Source: an uncultured Clostridia bacterium
Lineage (GTDB): Bacteria; Bacillota; Clostridia; TANB77; CAG-508
Direction: 5' to 3'
Assembly: GCA_934131055.1 (NCBI GenBank)
Contig: CAKOZB010000071.1
Span: 1 to 7,281 of the forward strand
DNA: 7,281 nucleotides
Part shown: piece after piece, positions 1 through 5,459 of the stretch
How positions within the stretch are numbered: position 1 is the stretch's first letter
Layout of the letters: every line of letters begins with the position of its first letter
The notes under the pieces: model-generated
What the model saw: only the letters and a program-made list of their open reading frames with translations
What the model was told of the DNA's origin: nothing
The model's database searches: none
Made by a program: the position numbers and the translations under genes

Positions 1-231
1 ATCTAACATCACCTGAATCCCTCTGATTTCATATATTAAATTTTTAAGCTTTTCATCTTTTAACATAAATTCATTCGTTTCGGCTGTTTCGAAAGTAACA
101 ACCCTCTCATAGTTTGGCTCTACAATCTTCCACGATGACTTTTCTGCTTTTACTCTACGGTAAGATTCACTTTTGGCACGTTCATGGCCTTTAAATAATC
201 CGTTAATAAAAGCATTTATGACATTCATCAT
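1..231 (-). CDS. Hypothetical protein, N-terminal 77 residues only (gene runs off the left edge)
   Basis: An uninterrupted frame of 77 codons runs from an ATG at 231 to the window edge; the C-terminus is missing. It begins MMNVINAFINGLFKGHERAK and is rich in Lys, Arg and Glu. I see no signal peptide, membrane segment or helix-turn-helix in the visible part and do not recognise the family. Two consecutive ATGs (231 and 228) follow a strong GGAGG at 237-241. The first lies 5 nt and the second 8 nt downstream, so the second has the more usual spacing. I give the outer start. The gene has its own promoter (about 337-364) overlapped by a dyad, and a leader of roughly 100 nt with a hairpin. This suggests expression separate from the membrane-protein gene upstream and probable regulation. 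That it is a real gene is fairly sure; its function is unknown. Confidence 0.75.
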   Translation of the reverse strand, partial: MMNVINAFINGLFKGHERAKSESYRRVKAEKSSWKIVEPNYERVVTFETAETNEFMLKDEKLKNLIYEIRGIQVMLD

Positions 232-236
232 TCTTA

Positions 237-241
237 CCTCC
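237..241 (-). promoter_or_regulatory. Strong ribosome binding site of the left-edge gene
   Basis: The minus strand reads GGAGG here, a perfect anti-16S core. It is 5 nt before the ATG at 231 and 8 nt before the in-frame ATG at 228. It marks the truncated left-edge frame as translated and leaves the choice between the two adjacent Met codons open. Confidence 0.8.
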
Positions 242-253
242 AAATTAATTAAC

Positions 254-280
254 TCTGAAGGTTCCATAGTAACCCTCAGA
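254..280 (-). promoter_or_regulatory. Leader hairpin just upstream of the ribosome site
   Basis: In the minus-strand transcript TCUGAGGGUU pairs with AACCUUCAGA across a 7-nt loop. This gives a 10-bp stem with one G-U wobble. The wobble becomes a C/A mismatch in plus-strand RNA, so the structure favours the minus-strand transcript. It lies in the inferred leader of the left-edge gene, 12 nt before the GGAGG box. No U-run follows, so it is unlikely to be an ordinary terminator. It could protect the message, tune translation or be one arm of an attenuator; no known riboswitch was recognised. Confidence 0.5.
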
Positions 281-319
281 AAATCGATACACAAATAATC
301 TAAAAGTAATAACTATGGC

Positions 320-348
320 ATACAATATAGATGTCAATTATATTGTAT
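320..348. promoter_or_regulatory. Perfect 10-bp dyad over a -10 box: probable operator
   Basis: ATACAATATA at 320-329 and its exact complement TATATTGTAT at 339-348 are separated by 9 bp. The dyad covers the TATAAT box (337-342, minus strand) and the predicted start point near 330. That is where a dimeric repressor would block RNA polymerase. The spacing between half-site centres (about 19 bp, close to two helical turns) also suits a dimer. The binding protein is unknown; the left-edge gene product is a candidate only by position. A plain AT-rich hairpin is the alternative reading. Confidence 0.5.
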
Positions 349-364
349 CACATTTTTATGTTAA
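337..364 (-). promoter_or_regulatory. Sigma-A-type promoter for the left-edge gene
   Basis: On the minus strand a TTAACA box (359-364, five of six matches to TTGACA) is followed after 16 bp by a perfect TATAAT (337-342). The start point would be near 330, giving a leader of about 100 nt before the ATG at 231. It lies 33 bp beyond the stop codon of the membrane-protein gene. A TTGACA sequence also occurs inside the dyad loop but has no good -10 partner downstream, so the pair given here is preferred. Confidence 0.6.
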
Positions 365-396
365 TAGCAACACATATATTTTAAATCTCATTCGTT

Positions 397-1557
397 TTAA
401 TTTCTTCCAATTAATTCCATTGCAATATTCAATGTCTGCTTCTTATAATCAAATTCTAACTCTGCTCCAAGTATTTGTTTTAGAGTTTGTACTTCTATAT
501 AAGTTGGAACTGTATCATGTTCTAAATCTACGGTCGCTCCACCTATTTTATATGTTTTATTTTTAAATGTAAGTTCAAGTGGTGTACTATATTTATCATA
601 AGTTATCTGAATGCCTTCAATATCTTCAAGTGCAGATATCGGCATTGTGTAGTCCTCATTGTAGTAATCATATATTACATTTTGTTGCATAGCTGGTTTC
701 GACAACTTAGATAATACTTTCTCCCCATTCACAAACAAATTTAATGCATATGGTTTATAATATCTTTCAATCTCTTCTTCTGTAAATTTTTCTTCCTTCT
801 CTAATTCTACTTCTGTAACAACATATTCACATTTTGCCCTTCTACATATAGATTCTTCATCTTCTGTTTCTCCCATAGACAATATTCTTTGGTTTACTCC
901 ATCGGTACGTATATTCACGTTCCAGTCAAATCCAAAATGCTTGCCAGCATTATCTCTCATTTGCACAAACTTATTTACAATGCTATCTATGTCATTCAAA
1001 CTAGTTGGTTCAGCAATTAAACTATACTTCAATAATCCGCTATTTTCGTGGTTTTCATGTGATTCAAAAGTTTTCTTAATTTCATCACCAGATTTTTCAT
1101 ATTCTTCTTTCAGAGTACGGTCAAAATAGTCAAACGTATAGCTTCCAAATTCTTTTATTACAATAAATTCAATAGGCTTTTTCTCTTTTGACTTAAGCAC
1201 ATATTTTCCATTTCCAGATTTATCTACATCTTTTTTTATTACTTTAGCATTGATTCCATAACAATCTTTTAAATCTGCTATAAAATCTATGTTTACTCGA
1301 TTTTTGATATTATTTAAATACATTATATATATATATGTTCCAAATATTATTAATAGTATTAAAAATATAACATACCAAATAAGCAACGCTCTTACCAATT
1401 TATCTGCCTTGGCATTTATTTTCTTCATCTTATGAATTGTTTTTCTATTTTCTTTACTAATTTTTACAATATCAATTCCTTTATATTGGTCTTTTATTCC
1501 TTGTTCATAATTTAACTGTGTTTTTTCAATCTCTTTCCAGTCATGTTCTCTCCCCAT
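397..1557 (-). CDS. Single-pass membrane protein with a copper amine oxidase N-terminal-like extracellular domain
   Basis: The frame encodes 386 residues. Residues 1-53 are hydrophilic, highly charged and presumably cytoplasmic. One strong transmembrane helix spans about residues 55-80 (core WYVIFLILLIIFGTYIYIMY). The remaining 300 residues should face outside. Residues about 270-380 contain LFVNGEKV, then MPISALEDIEGI, then YIEVQTLKQILGAELEFDYKKQ and TLNI. This resembles the copper amine oxidase N-terminal-like (stalk) domain of Firmicute surface proteins, where a V(N)G strand pair is followed by a 'pl..l...lGa.v.wd....ti.i' signature. The middle section (90-265) is not recognised; it has two Cys close together (238 and 243). 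The ATG at 1557 is preceded by AGGAG with a 6-nt gap (1564-1568). No promoter was found in the short gap upstream, which is filled by the large palindrome. A structural or sensory envelope role is inferred; no catalytic motif is visible. Confidence 0.8.
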   Translation of the reverse strand: MGREHDWKEIEKTQLNYEQGIKDQYKGIDIVKISKENRKTIHKMKKINAKADKLVRALLIWYVIFLILLIIFGTYIYIMYLNNIKNRVNIDFIADLKDCYGINAKVIKKDVDKSGNGKYVLKSKEKKPIEFIVIKEFGSYTFDYFDRTLKEEYEKSGDEIKKTFESHENHENSGLLKYSLIAEPTSLNDIDSIVNKFVQMRDNAGKHFGFDWNVNIRTDGVNQRILSMGETEDEESICRRAKCEYVVTEVELEKEEKFTEEEIERYYKPYALNLFVNGEKVLSKLSKPAMQQNVIYDYYNEDYTMPISALEDIEGIQITYDKYSTPLELTFKNKTYKIGGATVDLEHDTVPTYIEVQTLKQILGAELEFDYKKQTLNIAMELIGRN

Positions 1558-1586
1558 TTATTTCTCCTACGTTATATATTTTTCTA

Positions 1587-1711
1587 AGTTGGAAAAGAAT
1601 TAAATTTTGGCAAGGAAAATGAAATTCAAAAGGCAAGGGCGCATACGTGGTGTATGTAACCGCGTTTTGAATGAAATTTGACATAGCCAAAATTGTAATT
1701 CTTTTTCAACT
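1587..1711. repeat. 125-bp imperfect palindromic element with nested hairpins
   Basis: The outer arms 1588-1611 (begins GTTGGAAAAGAATTA, ends TTTTGGC) and 1686-1710 are inverted copies. They differ by one substitution and one inserted base over 25 positions; an extra A-T pair extends them to 1587/1711. Inside, AAAT (1617-1620) pairs with ATTT (1676-1679). A symmetric GAA/GAA loop follows. Then ATTCAAAA (1624-1631) pairs with TTTTGAAT (1665-1672). At the tip GCG (1639-1641) and CATAC (1642-1646) pair with CGC (1661-1663) and GTATG (1652-1656). The tip is markedly G+C-richer than the surroundings. The element occupies nearly all of the 152-bp gap between two co-directional genes and overlaps the stop codon of the upstream gene by 2 bp. 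It resembles the non-coding palindromic repeats (MITE- or REP-like) of Clostridia, but only one copy is in this window. It may also act as a terminator or RNA stabiliser, though no clear U-run follows. Confidence 0.75.
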
Positions 1712-2660
1712 ATTTCTTCTCTTTGTTACGCTTATCTTGTATTATCTCCATCTCTTTTTCAGTAATTAATGTTACATTATTTTCTTTTGCCCATGCAACA
1801 CATCCCTTTAAAATCATATTTAGAAATACTCTCGGTACCTTCACTAGTTTTTCACATGCTTCATCTGTGAATTTAACCTCTGGATCTATTCTTGATGCTG
1901 CATATTTTACAGTATCTAAGCTTATTCCTTTGCTTGCTGGAATTGGTTCTGCAACAGGTCTTCTAAATTTTGTATACCAGAAATTTTTATTATCACGGTA
2001 ACCGTAATCTACTGGCACACTTGGGAAGTTCCAATTATTCACACCATTTATTATGGAATCATAATATTTAGGTTTCATCAAGATATGGTCAATTTTTAAT
2101 ATAAAATGTGCTCCAAATTTGCTAGTAATTCCATTAAATTGATGATATGGTGGCAAATATTCCTCTTGAACAGTATCATTTTCAGCTCCGTCTAATTCTC
2201 TTACCCATGTACATTCAAACACTTGGAAAGCTTCTTGTACAATCTTTGGAAATTGCTCATCTGGATTTTCTCTTGCTCTCTTACCATCAACCAAAGTAAA
2301 GATTGTATCTTTCATCTTCTCTTCTGTTGTTTCTCCTGGATATCCTAGTCGAACCGCTTCTTTAAAATATTTTCTATTATCAGTTATAAAATTGATTGAA
2401 CATTTCCCTGTTCTCAAAATATTTTTAGCAGTATTCGAACTATTTCTGCAACATAAAATCATTGCATAGTAATCTTTACCTGCAATGTAATAAGGAAAAC
2501 AAAGTGAATATGAACCTAAATTAGTCTGACCACTCTCGCTTAATGTTCCAATTTCAGTTGTTGGCATCGGGAAAAAACTAGATGTTTGATAGAAATTATC
2601 AACAATCCTTAAATCTCTAAACCCGTTCAACTCTTCAATCTTCTTCTGTTTTTCTTCCAT
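1710..2660 (-). CDS. Flavin reductase-like FMN-binding protein with C-terminal PCP_red-like domain
   Basis: From the ATG at 2660 the product is 316 residues. Residues about 25-200 resemble the split-barrel flavin reductase (DIM6/NTAB, COG1853) fold. SSFFPMPTTEIGTLSESGQTN is followed by NLGSYSLCFPYY and YYAMILCCRNSSNTAKNI, the usual layout of FMN-phosphate and ring contacts. GKCSINFI follows, as in the family. Residues about 263-310 (FTDEACEKLVKVP, then AWAKENNVTLITEKEM) resemble the PCP_red domain of protochlorophyllide reductase subunits. A soluble, probably NAD(P)H- or ferredoxin-linked redox role is inferred; the substrate is unknown. Start choice: GGAG at 2667-2670 sits 6 nt before the ATG at 2660. 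The longer in-frame starts (ATG at 2705, TTG at 2714, giving 331 and 334 residues) lack a well-placed ribosome site. The stop codon overlaps the palindrome downstream. Confidence 0.82.
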   Translation of the reverse strand: MEEKQKKIEELNGFRDLRIVDNFYQTSSFFPMPTTEIGTLSESGQTNLGSYSLCFPYYIAGKDYYAMILCCRNSSNTAKNILRTGKCSINFITDNRKYFKEAVRLGYPGETTEEKMKDTIFTLVDGKRARENPDEQFPKIVQEAFQVFECTWVRELDGAENDTVQEEYLPPYHQFNGITSKFGAHFILKIDHILMKPKYYDSIINGVNNWNFPSVPVDYGYRDNKNFWYTKFRRPVAEPIPASKGISLDTVKYAASRIDPEVKFTDEACEKLVKVPRVFLNMILKGCVAWAKENNVTLITEKEMEIIQDKRNKEKK

Positions 2661-2666
2661 AATAAA

Positions 2667-2670
2667 CTCC
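2667..2670 (-). promoter_or_regulatory. Ribosome binding site deciding the flavin-reductase start
   Basis: The minus strand reads AAGGAATGGAG and then, after 6 nt, the ATG at 2660. The GGAG core is at 2667-2670. An internal ATG at 2672 overlaps the AGGA and has no proper spacing. The upstream ATG (2705) and TTG (2714) are preceded only by AGAGAAA-type sequence at poor distance. Confidence 0.6.
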
Positions 2671-2731
2671 ATTCCTTTCTCGCTTCGCTCAAAGTAATCT
2701 TGCATTTTAAACAAAGCATTTCTCTTTTGAA

Positions 2732-2760
2732 ATTATATTTGTTTATAAATATTTTAAAAC
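2732..2760 (-). promoter_or_regulatory. Possible promoter of the flavin-reductase gene
   Basis: A perfect TATAAT (2732-2737, minus strand) lies about 72 bp upstream of the chosen ATG. The 17-bp-spaced -35 position (2755-2760) reads GTTTTA, a poor match. The sequence further upstream to about 2800 is almost pure A/T, which could act as an UP-like element. In such AT-rich DNA a chance TATAAT is common, so this is tentative. A promoter is expected here because a terminator-like hairpin separates this gene from gpmA. Confidence 0.35.
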
Positions 2761-2802
2761 CTTTTTTCAAATATATATTATCAAAAAAAGCATAAATTTA
2801 CA

Positions 2803-2835
2803 ATAAGATACCCAAGAATTTCTTGAGTATCTTAT
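2803..2835 (-). terminator. Probable transcription terminator after gpmA
   Basis: ATAAGATACCCAAGA (2803-2817) pairs with TCTTGAGTATCTTAT (2821-2835) around a 3-nt loop. This is a 15-bp stem with one C/A mismatch on the plus strand that becomes a U-G wobble in minus-strand RNA. It lies 8 bp past the gpmA stop codon. The following RNA (UGUAAAUUUAUGC, then seven U) lacks an immediate U-run, so termination may be incomplete. Its position marks the likely end of the permease-mutL-gpmA transcript. Confidence 0.65.
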
Positions 2836-2843
2836 AACCGAAT

Positions 2844-3536
2844 TTATTTTTTTACATAATAGTGTCTTATTGGCTTTAAGTTATCATCTAATTCATAGCA
2901 AATTGGATTTCCTGTTTGTATTTCTAGCTTGATTATATCTTCATCACTTATGTTATCTAAGTATTTCATTAATCCTCTTAAACTGTTGCCATGAGCTACT
3001 ATTATTACATTTTTTCCTTCTTTTAGACTTTTCTCTATATCAGAATTCCAATATTGTGTTACTCTTTTTATTGTGTCTATTAAATTTTCTGTTTTTGGTA
3101 ATTCATCTTCTGTCAAATCTTTATATTTTGGATCGTTTCCTGGATATCTAGAATCTGTTACATCTAACTCTGGTGGTCTAACATCTGTGCTTCTTCTCCA
3201 AAGTAGAACTTGCTCTGTTCCATACTTTTCTTTAGTCTCATCCTTATTTAATCCTTGTAAAGCACCATAATGTCTTTCATTTAATCTCCAGTTTCTTTTT
3301 ATTTCTATGTTTTCCTCTCCCATTTCTTTTAAGATTAAATCAAGAGTATGTTCCGCTCTTTTTAATACCGATGTATAGGCTAAATCAAAGTGGAATCCTT
3401 GCTCTCTTAGTGCAATTCCAGCCTCCTTTGCTTCTTTCATTCCTTGCTCTGTTAATTCAACATCAGTCCAACCAGTGAATCTATTTTCAAGATTCCATTC
3501 ACTTTGTCCATGTCTAACTAAAACTAATTTTATCAT
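2844..3536 (-). CDS. gpmA: 2,3-bisphosphoglycerate-dependent phosphoglycerate mutase
   Basis: This cytoplasmic enzyme interconverts 3- and 2-phosphoglycerate in glycolysis and gluconeogenesis through a phosphohistidine intermediate. The 230-residue product starts [15 protein letters not shown] and matches the family end to end. The RHG motif holds the phosphorylated His9. Arg60 lies in SVLKRAEHT, Glu87 in [14 protein letters not shown] and the second catalytic His182 in [17 protein letters not shown]. These correspond to His11, Arg62, Glu89 and His184 of the E. coli enzyme. It lacks the C-terminal extension of the roughly 250-residue proteobacterial form, as is usual in Firmicutes. The ATG at 3536 is chosen because AAGGAAGG (3543-3550) precedes it by 6 nt and the family begins there. 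A longer frame from 3590 adds 18 unrelated residues across a hairpin. It lies 56 bp after mutL, probably in the same transcript. Confidence 0.96.
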   Translation of the reverse strand: MIKLVLVRHGQSEWNLENRFTGWTDVELTEQGMKEAKEAGIALREQGFHFDLAYTSVLKRAEHTLDLILKEMGEENIEIKRNWRLNERHYGALQGLNKDETKEKYGTEQVLLWRRSTDVRPPELDVTDSRYPGNDPKYKDLTEDELPKTENLIDTIKRVTQYWNSDIEKSLKEGKNVIIVAHGNSLRGLMKYLDNISDEDIIKLEIQTGNPICYELDDNLKPIRHYYVKK

Positions 3537-3542
3537 AAAAAA

Positions 3543-3550
3543 CCTTCCTT
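3543..3550 (-). promoter_or_regulatory. Ribosome binding site deciding the gpmA start
   Basis: The minus strand reads AAGGAAGG followed by six T and the ATG at 3536. This strong, well-spaced site favours that start over the upstream in-frame ATGs at 3563 and 3590. Confidence 0.8.
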
Positions 3551-3556
3551 TCTTTT

Positions 3557-3585
3557 CGCCCATCAGGTACGTCCCTTTTTGGGCG
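3557..3585. repeat. Small G+C-rich palindrome in the mutL-gpmA gap
   Basis: CGCCCA (3557-3562) pairs with TGGGCG (3580-3585). Within the loop GG (3566-3567) can pair with CC (3573-3574) around an ACGT-centred core. In minus-strand RNA it lies just after the mutL stop and immediately before the gpmA ribosome site, and no U-run follows. It stands out because the surrounding sequence is strongly A/T-rich. It could be a partial attenuator, an RNA-processing or stability element between the two genes, or a small dispersed repeat. Confidence 0.5.
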
Positions 3586-3592
3586 GACATAT

Positions 3593-5425
3593 TTATTTAG
3601 TAATATCAATTTTTATTGTTGTTGGTCTACCATGTGGGCATGTATATGGATTTTTTAATCCCAGTAAACTACTTATTAAGTTTTCTACTTCTTGTCTACT
3701 TAAATCCATTCCAGCCTTTACAGCGGCTTTGCATGCAACTGTTGCTACAAACCTTTCCTCTATGTCTTTTAGAGAACTTCTTTCATTTGTTAACATTTCA
3801 TCTAAAACATCTAAGAATACGTGTCCTCTGTCTACTTTGTATTCTAGGTCTGGTATTCCATTTATTTTTATTGTATTATCTCCAAAAAATTCTATATCAA
3901 AACCTGTATTTTTGAATAATTCCATGTTTTCTTTTACGAACCTTGCTTCTTTATATGAAAGCGTAAATACTTCTGGAATTAACATCATTTGAACATTATT
4001 TTGTATATGGTTCTTGTAGTTTTCTTTTATCTGTTCATATAGCACTCTTTCGTGTGCAGCATGTTGGTCTATTAGATATATTTCATTTTCTATTTCTACT
4101 ATTATGTAGGTTTTGAATGCTATTCCAATGTATTTATAATTTATTTTTCTTTTCTCTTCGCGTGTTATTAAACTTTCTTTTGGAGCCTCCAGTTCTTCTT
4201 TAGCTTCTATTTCCATCTCTGCATCTGATTTACTTTCTTGCTTCTCATCTACTTTTTCTTCTTGTTGCACATCGTCTGATAAGTTCATTTCAATTGCAGT
4301 CTTTTTCTTTACTTGTGCCTTTTCCAATCCACTCAAGAAGCTATTTTCTTTCATGTCAAAGTGATTTGTTACAAATTCTAGTTCATTTTCTATATAGTCT
4401 TCTTTATTGTTTTCTGTTTCGGTGTTTCCTAAAAAATCTTTGCTAAGAATTGCATTTTTTATAGCATGATACATCGCCTTGTATATTTTATCTTCATCTC
4501 TAAACCTTACTTCTTTTTTGGTTGGATGCACATTTACATCATAGTAGTCGGCTGGCATTTGTAAATTTAGTATAAAGAACCCATATTTTCCAATTCCAGT
4601 AGAACCTTTAAAGGCTTGGTCAGCACTGTTTGTAAGTATCTTGTCTTGTATGTTTCTGTTATTTAAAAATAAAATTTGATTTTTTCTATTCTCTTCGGCT
4701 ATAAAGGTATTCCCAACTACTCCAGTTATTTTTATGTCTCCATCTTGATAGTTCACATTTACAAGGTTGTCTTTTATTTCTTTTCCATACAGTAAATATA
4801 CAACGTCTTTAATCTCTCCATTACCTGATGTTTTAAGTATTTGTTTACCATTGTTTATTAACTCTATCGATTTATCTGGTTCAGCTAATGCAACTTTTTG
4901 CAAGAATTCCTTTATATACTTAAACTCTGTGGCATCATTTTTTAAAAATTTGTATCTAACTGGAGTATTATAAAATAATTTTTCAACTTTAATAGTAGTT
5001 CCTGTTGATGCTCCAATTTCGTCCTTTTCTAGTATATTTCCGCCTCTCGAAAATAACTTGTAGCCAACCATTTCATCGGCTGTTTTAGATATCATAGTAA
5101 GTTCTGAAATTGATGATATACTTGCAAGAGCCTCGCCTCTAAACCCAAAGCTGTATGTATTTTCTAGATCTTCTATTTTAGAAATCTTACTCGTTGCGTG
5201 CCTCTCTAGTGCTATATCCATATTATTTATGTCTATTCCAGAACCATTGTCTGTAACTTGTATAAGTGTTTTACCACCATCTTTTATTGTTACAACCACC
5301 TTCGTAGCACCAGCATCAATAGAGTTTTCCACCAGCTCTTTTACAACATTCATAGGGCGTTCAATTACTTCGCCCGCAGCTATTTGGTTAATCGTTAAAT
5401 CATCTAATAATACAATGTTTCCCAT
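3593..5425 (-). CDS. mutL: DNA mismatch repair protein MutL (endonuclease type)
   Basis: MutL couples mismatch recognition by MutS to strand incision. This is a 610-residue product. The N-terminal GHKL ATPase domain (about 1-330) shows [24 protein letters not shown] with Glu30 and Asn34, TDNGSGI with Asp59, [10 protein letters not shown] (94-103) and [13 protein letters not shown] (296-308). Residues about 335-425 form an acidic, Glu/Lys-rich linker. The C-terminal domain carries [12 protein letters not shown] (453-464), fitting DQHA(X)2E(X)4E, then ACKAAVKAG (564-572) and CPHGRP (596-601). These are the metal-binding motifs of endonuclease MutL in bacteria lacking MutH. QMMLIP (479-484) matches the beta-clamp-binding site of Bacillus MutL. 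The ATG at 5425 fits the family N-terminus and has AAGAAGGA 6 nt upstream. An alternative ATG at 5467 overlaps the permease stop region and adds 14 residues. It follows the permease gene by 34 bp; mutS is not in the window. Confidence 0.97.
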   Translation of the reverse strand: MGNIVLLDDLTINQIAAGEVIERPMNVVKELVENSIDAGATKVVVTIKDGGKTLIQVTDNGSGIDINNMDIALERHATSKISKIEDLENTYSFGFRGEALASISSISELTMISKTADEMVGYKLFSRGGNILEKDEIGASTGTTIKVEKLFYNTPVRYKFLKNDATEFKYIKEFLQKVALAEPDKSIELINNGKQILKTSGNGEIKDVVYLLYGKEIKDNLVNVNYQDGDIKITGVVGNTFIAEENRKNQILFLNNRNIQDKILTNSADQAFKGSTGIGKYGFFILNLQMPADYYDVNVHPTKKEVRFRDEDKIYKAMYHAIKNAILSKDFLGNTETENNKEDYIENELEFVTNHFDMKENSFLSGLEKAQVKKKTAIEMNLSDDVQQEEKVDEKQESKSDAEMEIEAKEELEAPKESLITREEKRKINYKYIGIAFKTYIIVEIENEIYLIDQHAAHERVLYEQIKENYKNHIQNNVQMMLIPEVFTLSYKEARFVKENMELFKNTGFDIEFFGDNTIKINGIPDLEYKVDRGHVFLDVLDEMLTNERSSLKDIEERFVATVACKAAVKAGMDLSRQEVENLISSLLGLKNPYTCPHGRPTTIKIDITK

Positions 5426-5431
5426 TAATAT

Positions 5432-5439
5432 TCCTTCTT
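5432..5439 (-). promoter_or_regulatory. Ribosome binding site deciding the mutL start
   Basis: The minus strand reads AAGAAGGA, 6 nt before the ATG at 5425, which begins [20 protein letters not shown] as the family does. The earlier ATG at 5467 is preceded by GAAGG only 3 nt away. It could support initiation by coupling to the permease stop, but it is less likely. Confidence 0.7.
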
Positions 5440-5459
5440 GTTCTTCATTTAATTTTCGA

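Noticed and set aside
254..280. Hairpin as intrinsic terminator of the membrane-protein gene
   Set aside because: No U-run follows the stem on the minus strand, and a good promoter lies between that gene's stop and the hairpin, so it is better read as a leader structure.
315..566. Plus-strand 83-codon frame beginning at 315
   Set aside because: It lies mostly antisense to the membrane-protein gene, has no ribosome site before its ATG, and its Leu/Phe/Tyr-rich composition is what antisense of an A/T-rich gene gives.
1573..1578. TATATA as a -10 box for the membrane-protein gene
   Set aside because: It would place the transcription start inside the ribosome site at 1564-1568, and no good -35 box precedes it.
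3537..3590. N-terminal extension of the phosphoglycerate mutase from an ATG at 3590
   Set aside because: The extra 18 residues have no counterpart in the family and cross a hairpin and the real ribosome site at 3543-3550.
3579..3992. Plus-strand frames of 137 and 99 codons antisense to the mutL 3' end
   Set aside because: mutL is unambiguous on the other strand through this region, and these frames lack ribosome sites and recognisable motifs.
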